A DNA stretch of 64,000 nucleotides, taken from Arthrobacter bussei. Lineage in GTDB: Bacteria > Actinomycetota > Actinomycetes > Actinomycetales > Micrococcaceae. The stretch spans positions 124,001 through 188,000 of the forward strand of contig NZ_VJXX01000006.1 in assembly GCF_009377195.2 (NCBI RefSeq), written 5' to 3'. Numbering within the stretch: position 1 is the stretch's first letter; each line of letters starts with the position of its first letter. The position numbers and the translations under genes are program-made. Positions 1 to 7,722 of the stretch are shown piece by piece. Below the pieces are notes generated by a model. It was not told the DNA's origin, did no database searches, and saw only the letters and a list, made by a program, of their open reading frames with translations.

Positions 1-124
1 GGAAGAGCCAGGGCGTGGCTGCCGCCTGCTTGCGGATCTCTCGGGACGGCGACGCCGTCCCCGACGGGCGGGGTGCCCCCTTACGTGCGGGGGCACCCCC
101 TTCTCGTTCCCTCAGCGTGGTCAT
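1..124 (-). CDS. Sugar ABC transporter permease, MalF type (N-terminus only; runs off the left edge)
   Basis: An open frame starts with ATG at 124 and stays open to base 1, giving 41 residues. It reads a basic, Pro/Gly-rich leader and then SREIRKQAAATPWLF, the usual lead-in to the first membrane segment of MalF-type sugar permeases. The start lies 5 bases after the stop of the binding-protein gene, and GGAGAG just upstream is a plausible ribosome-binding site. The position directly downstream of a solute-binding protein is typical for the first permease of a CUT1 importer. Family membership is inferred from this short stretch and the context; the membrane domains are outside the window. Confidence 0.72.
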   Translation of the reverse strand, partial: MTTLREREGGAPARKGAPRPSGTASPSREIRKQAAATPWLF

Positions 125-129
125 GGTGC

Positions 130-1443
130 TTACTCTCCGAACGACGCTTTGTTCTCTTCCATGAGCTTCGAGGCGTTGTCCGCTGCCTCGGTCATGGCGT
201 CTTCCGGCGATTCCTCTCCGAGGACGGCCTTGCTGACGGCGACCTCGAGGGTCTCCGTCTGCACGGCCCCGATGCCGGGGACGGCCGGAAGGAACCGCAT
301 GGAATCGATCTGCTCGGCGATGGGAGCCTGGGGGAGGCCCTCGAGGGCGCCGGCGGCACGGACGGACTCACGGGCGGGGATCATGCCCGAACCGGCCCAT
401 TCGGCCGAGTTCTCGCTCAGCCAGGCGATGAACACCTTGGCCGCGTTCTGCTTGTCCGGGTCCGGCTGCGCCTGGCGGGGGAGGAAGAAGTTGTGCGAGT
501 TGGCCCAGACGGCCTGCTCGTCCCCGATGGTGGGAATGGGAGCCGCCGCGTACGGCAGGCCGGACGCGTCGAGGTCGTTGACCTGCCAGATGCCGTCCCA
601 GGTGATCGACGTCTCGCCGTTCTTGAACGCGACGTACTGCGAGTCGATCGCCACGGACGAGGGGCTGTAGCCGTCCTCGACGATGCTCCGCTGCCAATCG
701 ATGGCCTCGAGGCCTTCCGGCGAGGCGAAGTTGGCCTTGGATGCCTCGGCGTCATACGGTTCGTTGCCGTACTGCCACTGGAGGGAGAGGTTCATCAGGT
801 GGCTGGGCCACAGCGTCGGCATCCAGAACGGGTTCTCGTAGCCGGCGGCCTGGAGCTTGGTGAGCGCGTCCTCGAAGGACGCTGCGTCGGTGGGAGCCTC
901 GGTGATGCCGGCCTTCTCGAAGTGCTCCGTGTTGTAGTACATGGCCAGGGAGTGGACATCCAGGGGGATGCCGAACCGCTCGTCCTGGTAGACGCCTGCG
1001 TCCCAGACCTCCTTGGTGAAGTCGTCGCCGCTCAGTTCCAGCGTCTCGGCGAGGTCGTCGACCGGGACGATCACGTTGCGCGCGGCCATCGTGGAGAGCT
1101 GGTCGAGGTGCATGACGCCGACGTCGGGTCCCTCGCCGGCCGTCACGGCCGCCGGGAGCCGCTGGTAGAAGTCCGCCCACTGCATGGTGTTCGAGCTGAC
1201 CTTGATGTTCTCGTGCTCGGCGTTGAAGTCCTCGATCATCTGTTCCATGAACGGCCCGTCGCCGCCCGTGAACCCGTTCCAGAAGGAGAGTTCCACCGCG
1301 GGTCCGGTGTATTCGCCGGTGAACTCGCTGGCAGCCTCTTCGCCACCGGAGCCGCCGCATGCGGTTAGTCCGAGCAGCGCGACGGCGCCGATGGCCGTTG
1401 CAGCCCTCAGGCGCCCGCGCAGGGATCGCTTCGTATGGATCAT
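130..1443 (-). CDS. Sugar ABC transporter substrate-binding lipoprotein (family 1)
   Basis: 437 residues. The N-terminus has a basic stretch, a hydrophobic core and the lipobox LTAC followed by Gly and Ser, so the mature protein should be lipid-anchored outside the membrane and deliver a carbohydrate to an importer. The body (LSFWNGFTGGDGPFMEQMI, later SITWDGIWQVND) is typical of family 1 binding proteins. I chose the ATG at 1443 because GAGGAGG lies 5 bases upstream; an in-frame ATG nine codons earlier has no such site. The permease follows 5 bases downstream. Transcription diverges from the LacI gene, and an operator palindrome lies about 60 bases upstream. The sugar cannot be read from sequence. 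Confidence 0.93.
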   Translation of the reverse strand: MIHTKRSLRGRLRAATAIGAVALLGLTACGGSGGEEAASEFTGEYTGPAVELSFWNGFTGGDGPFMEQMIEDFNAEHENIKVSSNTMQWADFYQRLPAAVTAGEGPDVGVMHLDQLSTMAARNVIVPVDDLAETLELSGDDFTKEVWDAGVYQDERFGIPLDVHSLAMYYNTEHFEKAGITEAPTDAASFEDALTKLQAAGYENPFWMPTLWPSHLMNLSLQWQYGNEPYDAEASKANFASPEGLEAIDWQRSIVEDGYSPSSVAIDSQYVAFKNGETSITWDGIWQVNDLDASGLPYAAAPIPTIGDEQAVWANSHNFFLPRQAQPDPDKQNAAKVFIAWLSENSAEWAGSGMIPARESVRAAGALEGLPQAPIAEQIDSMRFLPAVPGIGAVQTETLEVAVSKAVLGEESPEDAMTEAADNASKLMEENKASFGE

Positions 1444-1504
1444 GGTGTCCTCCTCGTTGAAAACGTGCACGCCGCGTAGTGAATGGCGCGGCGTGTGACC
1501 GAGC

Positions 1505-1518
1505 TTACAGCGCTGTAA
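1505..1518. promoter_or_regulatory. LacI-family operator, copy 1
   Basis: TTACAGCGCTGTAA is a perfect 14-bp palindrome with a central CG, the usual form of LacI-family operators. It lies between the binding-protein gene and the lacI-type gene. The core TTACAGCGCTG recurs in front of the GH2 gene at 2653-2663, which links both transcription units to the adjacent regulator. Confidence 0.85.
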
Positions 1519-1615
1519 AAAAACTGTCCAGAGTCCCTTCCCGGGCCCTGCTCCCGGAGGCGACGGGGCGCATTGCCACCCGTCCTAGACTTGGGGTGAG
1601 CCCGAGGAGCAGCAG

Positions 1616-2644
1616 ATGAGAAAAGTCCGACTCGCCGATGTGGCGGCGGTCGCCGGTGTATCGATGAAGACCGTGTCGAACGTCGTCCACGACTACCCCC
1701 ACGTGACGCCGGAGATGCGGCGGAAGGTCCAGCAGGCCATCGACGAGCTCGGGTACAAGCCGAATCTCACGGCGCGGCGCCTGGCGACGGGGAAGACCGG
1801 CATGATCGCCCTGGCCATCCCCGAGATCGACCACCCCTACTTCTCGGAGCTCTCCCGGTACATCGCCGAGGAGGCGAGCGCGCGCGGCTACCGGGTACTG
1901 GTCGAGCAGACGCTGAGCAACCCTGCAGCGGAGCGCGCGGTGCTGAACGACCGCGAGGCCGGGGTGGTGGACGGCGTCATCTTCCACCCCGTGAGCATGA
2001 ACTCGATGGAGGTCGCGAGGCTCAAGCGGGACGTGCCCGTGGTGCTGCTCGGTGAGTCCACCATGCCCGTCACCGCCGACCACGTGATGATCGACAACGT
2101 CGTCGCGGCCCAGGAGGGCGTGGCGCATCTCCTGGCGCAGGGCAGGCGGCGGATCGCCTTCCTCGGCGTGGTCGAGGGCGATGTCACCGGATCCACGGAC
2201 CAGCGGCTCCTCGGCTACCAGCAGGGCCTGGTCGACGCGCGCATGCCGCTCGATCCCCGGCTGATCCTGTCGGTCACCGACTTCACGCCCGAGGAGAGCG
2301 CCCGCGCCGTCCGCGAGGCACTGGAGGCGGGGCTCGGCCTCGACGGCCTGGTCTGCCGTGACGACCGCTTCGCCACGGGTGCGCTCTACGCCCTCCGGAC
2401 CGCCGGCGTGCGCGTGCCGGAGGATGTCGCCGTCGTCGGCTGGGACGACACCGAGCTGGGGCGCTGGGCCACACCGACCCTCACCTCGATCGCCCCGGAC
2501 AAGCGTGAACTGGCGGCGACCGCCCTGCAGCTCCTCGGCGAGCGGATCGACGGCTACCAGGGCATCGGCCGCCACCGCATCGTCTCCCACTCGCTCATCG
2601 TGCGGGAGAGCGCCCCGGTCGCGGCAGCCGTCCTGTCTTCGTGA
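1616..2644 (+). CDS. LacI-family transcriptional regulator of the GH2/ABC sugar locus
   Basis: 342 residues. Residues 1-60 hold the LacI helix-turn-helix and hinge (VRLADVAAVAGVSMKTVSNV, then YKPNLTARRLATGKTG). The rest is a periplasmic-binding-protein-like effector domain ending with the usual WDDTELGRWATPTLTSI segment. Length is normal. The gene sits between a divergent ABC importer and a downstream GH2 gene, and matching palindromes precede both, so it probably represses both until a sugar ligand binds. GAGG about 8 bases upstream supports the ATG. The ligand is unknown. Confidence 0.93.
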   Translation: MRKVRLADVAAVAGVSMKTVSNVVHDYPHVTPEMRRKVQQAIDELGYKPNLTARRLATGKTGMIALAIPEIDHPYFSELSRYIAEEASARGYRVLVEQTLSNPAAERAVLNDREAGVVDGVIFHPVSMNSMEVARLKRDVPVVLLGESTMPVTADHVMIDNVVAAQEGVAHLLAQGRRRIAFLGVVEGDVTGSTDQRLLGYQQGLVDARMPLDPRLILSVTDFTPEESARAVREALEAGLGLDGLVCRDDRFATGALYALRTAGVRVPEDVAVVGWDDTELGRWATPTLTSIAPDKRELAATALQLLGERIDGYQGIGRHRIVSHSLIVRESAPVAAAVLSS

Positions 2645-2651
2645 GGTTGTC

Positions 2652-2667
2652 TTTACAGCGCTGAAAA
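2652..2667. promoter_or_regulatory. LacI-family operator, copy 2
   Basis: TTTACAGCGCTGAAAA lies 20 bases upstream of the GH2 start and 7 bases after the lacI stop. It shares TTACAGCGCTG with the perfect palindrome at 1505-1518; only the right arm is degenerate. This position would let the regulator block GH2 transcription. Confidence 0.8.
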
Positions 2668-2686
2668 TCTGCGGCAGGATATCGGC

Positions 2687-4519
2687 ATGCGGAATCCAGA
2701 TGTGTCGACGGCCAGCCTCCAGGACGGGACCTACCCCCGGCCTCAACTCGTCCGCCACGGGTGGGCGGATCTCGGGGGAGAGTGGGACTTCAGGTACGAC
2801 GACGAGGACGCCGGCGTCGCCGACGACTGGTTCGCGGGGGCGACGCCGTTCCCCCTGACCATCACCGTCCCGTATCCGCCGGAGTCCGTCCGATCCGGCG
2901 TGAACGACACGACCTTCCACCCCGTGGTCTGGTACCGGCGCATCCTCACCCGGGCGGACGTCGTCGAGAGCGGGAGGTCCGCACCGGACGACCGCCTGCT
3001 GCTGCACTTCGGTGCCGTCGACTACCGGGCCACGGTCTGGATCAACGGTGCCCTCGTCGGGTCCCACGAGGGCGGCCAGAGCCCCTTCAGCTTCGACATC
3101 ACCGATCATGCGGCGGCCGCCCCCGAGCTGTCCCTGGTGGTGCGCGCCGAGGATGATCCGCACGACGTCGCCCAGCCCCGCGGCAAGCAGGACTGGCTGG
3201 AGGACCCCCACGTCATCTGGTACCACCGCACCACGGGCATCTGGCAGCCGGTCTGGCTCGAGTCCGTGCCGGCCGCGTTCATCGAGGGCGCCGTCTGGGA
3301 GCCGGACGTCCCGAAGGGATCGGTCCGCCTCGAGCTCGAACTCTCGCCGCAGCGGCACACCGCCCGGACCGTGCGCGTGGACCTCAGCTATGCGGGCCAC
3401 CCGCTCGGCAGCTACACGGCATCGGCCTCGCAGCCCCGTGTCGTCCTGGACTGCGTCATCCCGCATCAGGCCAACGGCCAGGCCTACGAGTCACTGCTGT
3501 GGTCGCCGGAGGATCCCCGCCTCATCGACGCGACGGTGGCCCTGCTCGACGGCGACGGGTCCGTCGTCGACGAGATCTGGTCCTACTTCGGCCTGCGCAG
3601 CGTCGGTACCGCCGGGCGCCACTTCCTGCTCAACGACCGGCCCTACTACGTCCGCTCCGTCCTGGAGCAGGGCTACTGGCCGGAGTCGCTCCTCGCGGCG
3701 CCCGACGCGCACGCCCTCCGCGAGGAGGTCCAGCTGATCAAGGATCTCGGCTTCAACGCGGCGCGCCTCCACGAGAAGGTCGAGGACCCGCGCTTCCTGT
3801 ACTGGGCGGACCGGCTGGGCCTGCTCGTCTGGGGCGAGATGGGCAGCACCTTCGAGTTCTCGCCCACCGCCATGGAGCGGGTCTCCCGCGAGTGGGTCAG
3901 CGTGGTCCAGCGTGACCGGTCGCACCCCTGCATCGTCACGTGGGTGCCGCTCAACGAGAGCTGGGGCGTGCAGCAGATCGCCCACAGCGCCGAGCAGCGC
4001 CACTTCGCCCAGGCCATGTACCACCTCACCAAGGCCCTCGACGGCTCCCGACCGGTCATCTCCAACGACGGCTGGGAGCACGTGGAGTCCGACCTCTTCA
4101 CCATCCACGACTACGCGACCACGTACGAGGACCTGAATGCGAGTTACCGGGATGCCGCCGCGTTCGACATCGTGGCCAGGGGAGTGGGGCCGGCGGGCCG
4201 CCGATTGAGCGTACTGCCGGACCTGCCCCGGACCGAACCCGTGATGGTGTCCGAGTTCGGCGGGATCCTCTACGCACCGAACAGCCCCATCGAGACGTGG
4301 GGCTACTCCACGGCGGACTCCGACGAGGACTTCGCCCGTCGGTTGCAGGCCCTCTTCTCCGCGCTCTACGACAGCCCGGTCCTCTCGGGCTTCTGCTACA
4401 CCCAGCTGACCGACACGCTGCAGGAAGCCAACGGACTGACGGACGAGAACCGGAAGCCGAAGCTGCCGGTGGCCGAGATCCGGAAGATCGTCATGGGACC
4501 GAGGGGGGAACACGCATGA
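2687..4519 (+). CDS. Glycoside hydrolase family 2 protein
   Basis: 610 residues, a compact GH2 enzyme with an N-terminal sugar-binding domain (LLLHFGAVDYRATVWING, HEGGQSPFSFDIT), a middle beta-sandwich and a TIM barrel. The acid/base Glu is E424 in WVPLNESWG and the nucleophile is E523 in VMVSEFGG, both in their family positions. There is no signal peptide, so it should act in the cytoplasm on an imported glycoside. GH2 covers beta-galactosidase, beta-glucuronidase and beta-mannosidase; the sequence does not decide between them. Its stop overlaps the start of the next gene, so the two are probably translationally coupled. Confidence 0.92.
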   Translation: MRNPDVSTASLQDGTYPRPQLVRHGWADLGGEWDFRYDDEDAGVADDWFAGATPFPLTITVPYPPESVRSGVNDTTFHPVVWYRRILTRADVVESGRSAPDDRLLLHFGAVDYRATVWINGALVGSHEGGQSPFSFDITDHAAAAPELSLVVRAEDDPHDVAQPRGKQDWLEDPHVIWYHRTTGIWQPVWLESVPAAFIEGAVWEPDVPKGSVRLELELSPQRHTARTVRVDLSYAGHPLGSYTASASQPRVVLDCVIPHQANGQAYESLLWSPEDPRLIDATVALLDGDGSVVDEIWSYFGLRSVGTAGRHFLLNDRPYYVRSVLEQGYWPESLLAAPDAHALREEVQLIKDLGFNAARLHEKVEDPRFLYWADRLGLLVWGEMGSTFEFSPTAMERVSREWVSVVQRDRSHPCIVTWVPLNESWGVQQIAHSAEQRHFAQAMYHLTKALDGSRPVISNDGWEHVESDLFTIHDYATTYEDLNASYRDAAAFDIVARGVGPAGRRLSVLPDLPRTEPVMVSEFGGILYAPNSPIETWGYSTADSDEDFARRLQALFSALYDSPVLSGFCYTQLTDTLQEANGLTDENRKPKLPVAEIRKIVMGPRGEHA

Positions 4520-5382
4520 GTGACATCGCAGCAGGGACGCCGCCCCGGGAGATCCCGGTACCGGAGGGCGCGACCCCCGAGGCGGCCGCCGCCGTCGAGG
4601 GGCTGTACACCCGCGGGGTGATCGCGCAGCAGGGCGCCTTCACGCGCGAGTGGGCCGCGGAAATGCGCGAGGACATCGACGCCGCCCTCGCCGAGGCCCT
4701 CGCACGGCCGAACGGCGCCGTGGGCCGCGGCCCGAAGCGACACTACGTGGAGATCCACCCGGAACAGCTGCGCGGCTGGGTGGACCTCGTGGACCACCCG
4801 TGGGTCCGCATGGTCAGCGAAGCCGTGCTCGGCCCGGACTACGAGATCGTGGAGCTCGGGTTCGACGTCCCCGGGCCCGGTGCGGTCAATCAGCCGTGGC
4901 ACCGTGACTTCCCCATGCCGGCGGAGACCAGGGAGCACGGGCGGCTCACCTCCCTCGCCTTCAACCTCACCGCGGTGGACACCGAGGAGGACATGGGGCC
5001 CTTCGAGGTGGCACCGGGGACCCAGTGGGACCTGCCGGAGGGCTTCGACCACGAGATGTTCCCGCCGAAGTCCGCCTATCCGCGGTACGAGGCACTCGCC
5101 GAGCGGAAGTATCCGCGCATGGGAGACATCTCGGCGCGCTCCGCGCTGACCATCCACCGCGGCACGAGGAACGAATCGCAGAAGTCCCGGCCGGTCCTGG
5201 TGCTCGGCATCGACGCGCCGGGAGCCGGGAACGCGGAACACCACTCCATGGCCGTGACGAAGCCCTTTCATGACGCACTGCCCGAGCGCGTGCGGCGCCA
5301 CGTGGTGTGCCCGGTCGTCGACGAGCTGACGCCGATCACGCAGAAGCACTCCATCGAGGGCCTCATGATGGGCGAGGCCTGA
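4516..5382 (+). CDS. Phytanoyl-CoA dioxygenase (PhyH) family protein
   Basis: 288 residues. The 2-oxoglutarate/Fe(II) dioxygenase triad is visible: H129 and D131 in QPWHRDFP, and H214 in LTIHRGTRN. It should be a soluble oxygenase that hydroxylates a small substrate. The ATG overlaps the GH2 stop as ATGA, with GAGGGGGGAA just upstream as ribosome-binding site. The coupling suggests it acts on the sugar, the aglycone or a product of the GH2 reaction. That role is inference; PhyH proteins have very diverse substrates. A strong hairpin follows. Confidence 0.9.
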   Translation: MSDIAAGTPPREIPVPEGATPEAAAAVEGLYTRGVIAQQGAFTREWAAEMREDIDAALAEALARPNGAVGRGPKRHYVEIHPEQLRGWVDLVDHPWVRMVSEAVLGPDYEIVELGFDVPGPGAVNQPWHRDFPMPAETREHGRLTSLAFNLTAVDTEEDMGPFEVAPGTQWDLPEGFDHEMFPPKSAYPRYEALAERKYPRMGDISARSALTIHRGTRNESQKSRPVLVLGIDAPGAGNAEHHSMAVTKPFHDALPERVRRHVVCPVVDELTPITQKHSIEGLMMGEA

Positions 5383-5400
5383 CAGCCTTCCGGACGACGG

Positions 5401-5432
5401 CGACGGCGGCACCCTCGCGGGTGCCGCCGTCG
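5401..5432. terminator. Bidirectional hairpin terminator
   Basis: A perfect 13-bp GC-rich stem (CGACGGCGGCACC paired with its complement) encloses the 6-base loop CTCGCG. It lies between the convergent PhyH and isopenicillin-N-synthase-like genes, so it can serve both. Confidence 0.8.
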
Positions 5433-5502
5433 TCGTTCCCGTGTCCCGTCCGGTCCCGTGCCGTGACGGGCGAGCCGATCCTCCGACCGGGCGACGACCG
5501 GC

Positions 5503-6531
5503 CTACCGGCGGGCGAGCTCCGGGTGGTGGAGCTCGGTGACGTCCGGGTGCGCACGGACGCGGCCCTTCAGGACGTTCGAGCCGTACGAGGACAGCATGG
5601 GGTTCTCGGGGTCGTCCGAGATGCCGCGGGCAGCGGCACGCAGCTCCTCCGTCAGCGGCACCGGCTCGATCACGGCATCCAGGCGGGGCGACCAGAAGAA
5701 CGGGATGGCGTAGCGGTCGACTCCGGGGGCGGGCGCGGTGACGCGGTGGACGGTCGCTGCGAGGTAGCCCTCGGTGGCGACCTCGAGCATCTCGCCGAGG
5801 TTCACCACGAGGGCGCCCGGGATCGGCGTGACGGGGACCCACTGCTCGGTCCCGTGGGGGAGGACCTCGAGGCCCCCGACGGCGTCCTGCAGCAGGAGCG
5901 TCACGAAGCCGTAGTCGGCGTGGGAGCCGACGCCCTGCGAACCGGCGCCCTCGACCACGCCGCCCACGTAGTGCACGAGCTTCGCCATCCATGCAGGTGT
6001 TCCCTCGAACGGCGCCGCGAAGTAGTCCTCCGGCAGGTGGAGGGCGACGGCGATGGCCGAGAGCAGTTCAGCGCCGACCCGGGACATGAGGGCGGCCCAC
6101 TCCATGGCCCGGACCTCGAGCTCCGGCAGCGCCTCGCGCGGCCACAGGTTCGGGCCCTGCAGGAGCCAGTAGGGCTCGTCCGCGGGGTAGTCGGTGACGG
6201 GCTCGCGTTCGGGGGAGAAGTCGATCTGCTCCCGTGCGTCCGGTCGGCCGCGCGTGATCTCGGTGCCGAGTCCGGCGTAGCCGCGGAAGTGCGGCGAGGT
6301 GCGGTTGACGATCGTCAGGCGTTCCTCGAGCGGCAGGGCGAAGAAGCGGCGGGTGATGTCGAAGAGGTCGTCGACCTGCCCTGGTGCGGAGCCGTAGTTG
6401 ACGATGTGGAAGAAGCCGACGGTGTGTGCGGCGGTGCGCAGTTCCTCGATGAACCCGGGGGTGAAGGAGCCATCGGTGGAGCGTGCGCTGCTGAGGTCGA
6501 GTGTGGGGATCTGCCCCGGTGAGTGCTGCAT
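5503..6531 (-). CDS. Isopenicillin N synthase family dioxygenase
   Basis: 342 residues with the DIOX_N and 2OG-Fe(II) oxygenase layout. The N-terminal domain starts QIPTLDLSSA. The iron ligands are H204 and D206 in GSHADYGFVT and H262 in ATVHRV, and R273 is the likely co-substrate anchor. Length is typical of bacterial members, which are mostly uncharacterised oxidases rather than true IPNS. No beta-lactam biosynthesis gene lies nearby, so I keep only the family name. It converges on the PhyH gene, making two unrelated iron oxygenases that share a terminator. Confidence 0.92.
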   Translation of the reverse strand: MQHSPGQIPTLDLSSARSTDGSFTPGFIEELRTAAHTVGFFHIVNYGSAPGQVDDLFDITRRFFALPLEERLTIVNRTSPHFRGYAGLGTEITRGRPDAREQIDFSPEREPVTDYPADEPYWLLQGPNLWPREALPELEVRAMEWAALMSRVGAELLSAIAVALHLPEDYFAAPFEGTPAWMAKLVHYVGGVVEGAGSQGVGSHADYGFVTLLLQDAVGGLEVLPHGTEQWVPVTPIPGALVVNLGEMLEVATEGYLAATVHRVTAPAPGVDRYAIPFFWSPRLDAVIEPVPLTEELRAAARGISDDPENPMLSSYGSNVLKGRVRAHPDVTELHHPELARR

Positions 6532-6575
6532 CTGCAGGAGATTACGCCTCGGCGAAAGACGCGCCCGCGTTTCCG

Positions 6576-7010
6576 TTACGCCGTATTGCGATCCTCGCCC
6601 GGGTCCCTGAGCCCGGCCAGGGCGCGCACCAGGCGGAGGCCGCCGTCGGACCCCGGCCAGTGGCGCCGCAGTGCGTCCGGGCCCGCGGAGCGCACCACCG
6701 CGCGGAGGACGACGGCGATCAGGACGAGGTCGTCCGCGTATCCGACGACGGGCAGGACATCCGGAACGAGGTCGATCGGGAGCAGCAGGTAGGCGAGGAG
6801 TCCCAGGAGCAGCAGGCGGCTCCGACGAGGCAGTGCACGGTCCGCGGCGAGCCGCCGGACGAGCCGGAGGATGTCCGGGCCGAGGCGCACTGCGTCGGTC
6901 AGCGAGAGCACGTCCGGGTGCCGCCGTGCGTAGACCGCGAGGCAGGCGAGGAAGAGGGCGTAGGCCAGCACCAGGGCGACGACGACGGACAGGGCGGCGT
7001 GCCGGTCCAC
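6576..7010 (-). CDS. YkvA/DUF1232 family small membrane protein
   Basis: 144 residues. An N-terminal membrane segment (ALSVVVALVLAYALFLACLAV) is followed by the DUF1232 core (LLGLLAYLLLPIDLVPDVLP then VVGYADDLVLIAVVLR). The function of the family is not established. The GTG at 7010 is the best start, 4 bases after the TetR stop, so it is probably co-transcribed and coupled with the regulator. No clear ribosome-binding site is visible, which leaves the exact start less certain. Confidence 0.8.
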   Translation of the reverse strand: MDRHAALSVVVALVLAYALFLACLAVYARRHPDVLSLTDAVRLGPDILRLVRRLAADRALPRRSRLLLLGLLAYLLLPIDLVPDVLPVVGYADDLVLIAVVLRAVVRSAGPDALRRHWPGSDGGLRLVRALAGLRDPGEDRNTA

Positions 7011-7014
7011 GGGT

Positions 7015-7656
7015 TCAGGACGCCAAGGCCGCGCGGAGGACGGCGGAGATGCTGCCCGTGATCTGCTCCTCCGTGACGGCCTCCGGATCGGCCGCGCATT
7101 CGACGGCCATGCCGTTGATGGTGGCCAGCAGGATCGTCGCGAAGACGGTGTAGTGCTCCGGGTCGGACGGCGCCCCAAAGGGTGCGGCCCGCTCTGCGAG
7201 GGTCGTGGCGAGCAGTGAGCGGCGGTTGCGCCGGTGCTCCCTGAACACGGCGCCCACGTCGGGGTCGCGACCCGCCTGGAGGGCGAACTCGACGACGAGC
7301 GCGTGCCAGCGCTGCTCGCGCAGGACGCCGCGGGCGAGATGACGGGCCGTCCGCGCGATCGTCTCCTCGAGCGAGGTGAGGTGGTCGAGCTGGCTGAGGA
7401 CGTCCGCGGCGGTGTCGGCGAGGCGTTCACCCAGGAGGGTCGCGAACAGCTCCTGCTTGGACCCGAAGTTCGAGTAGACCGCGCCCTTCGTGTAGCCGGC
7501 ACGTTCGGCGATGGTGTCGAGCCGGGCCGCGACGTAGCCGATCTCCTCGAAGACCTCCAATGCGGCCGCGAGCAGTCCCGCACGTACGTCCTCCCGGCGC
7601 GGTCGGCGCCGTGGTCGTCCGGCCGTGGTGTCCGGCGTGTCCTTCTGCGTGGTCAT
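7015..7656 (-). CDS. TetR-family transcriptional regulator
   Basis: 213 residues. The N-terminal helix-turn-helix is clear (AALEVFEEIGYVAARLDTIA, then GYTKGAVYSNFGSKQELFAT), followed by a helical ligand domain. The ATG at 7656 is preceded by GGAGGG. It diverges from the ABC-like/YhgE operon, with nested palindromes between, so it probably controls that operon and itself. The following YkvA gene is likely in the same transcript. Confidence 0.92.
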   Translation of the reverse strand: MTTQKDTPDTTAGRPRRRPRREDVRAGLLAAALEVFEEIGYVAARLDTIAERAGYTKGAVYSNFGSKQELFATLLGERLADTAADVLSQLDHLTSLEETIARTARHLARGVLREQRWHALVVEFALQAGRDPDVGAVFREHRRNRRSLLATTLAERAAPFGAPSDPEHYTVFATILLATINGMAVECAADPEAVTEEQITGSISAVLRAALAS

Positions 7657-7675
7657 CTGCCCTCCTGCAAAGACG

Positions 7676-7705
7676 ATACCATTGGTATTGAATACCCAAA
7701 GTATT
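7676..7705. promoter_or_regulatory. Nested TetR-type operators
   Basis: Three overlapping dyads sit here: ATACCATTGGTAT (7676-7688), GGTATTGAATACC (7684-7696) and AATAC-N5-GTATT (7691-7705). The half-site GGTAT/ATACC repeats, so more than one TetR dimer could bind. The block lies between the TetR gene and the YhgE operon, where it can cover both promoters. Confidence 0.75.
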
Positions 7706-7722
7706 GAAAGTCGAAGGACGTC

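Noticed and set aside
70-99. Strong GC hairpin near the left edge read as a terminator
   Set aside because: It lies inside the open frame of the partial permease gene that starts at 124, so it is most likely coding sequence.
5503-6531. Beta-lactam biosynthesis gene
   Set aside because: Only the family name is shared with isopenicillin N synthase; no peptide synthetase or other pathway genes are present.
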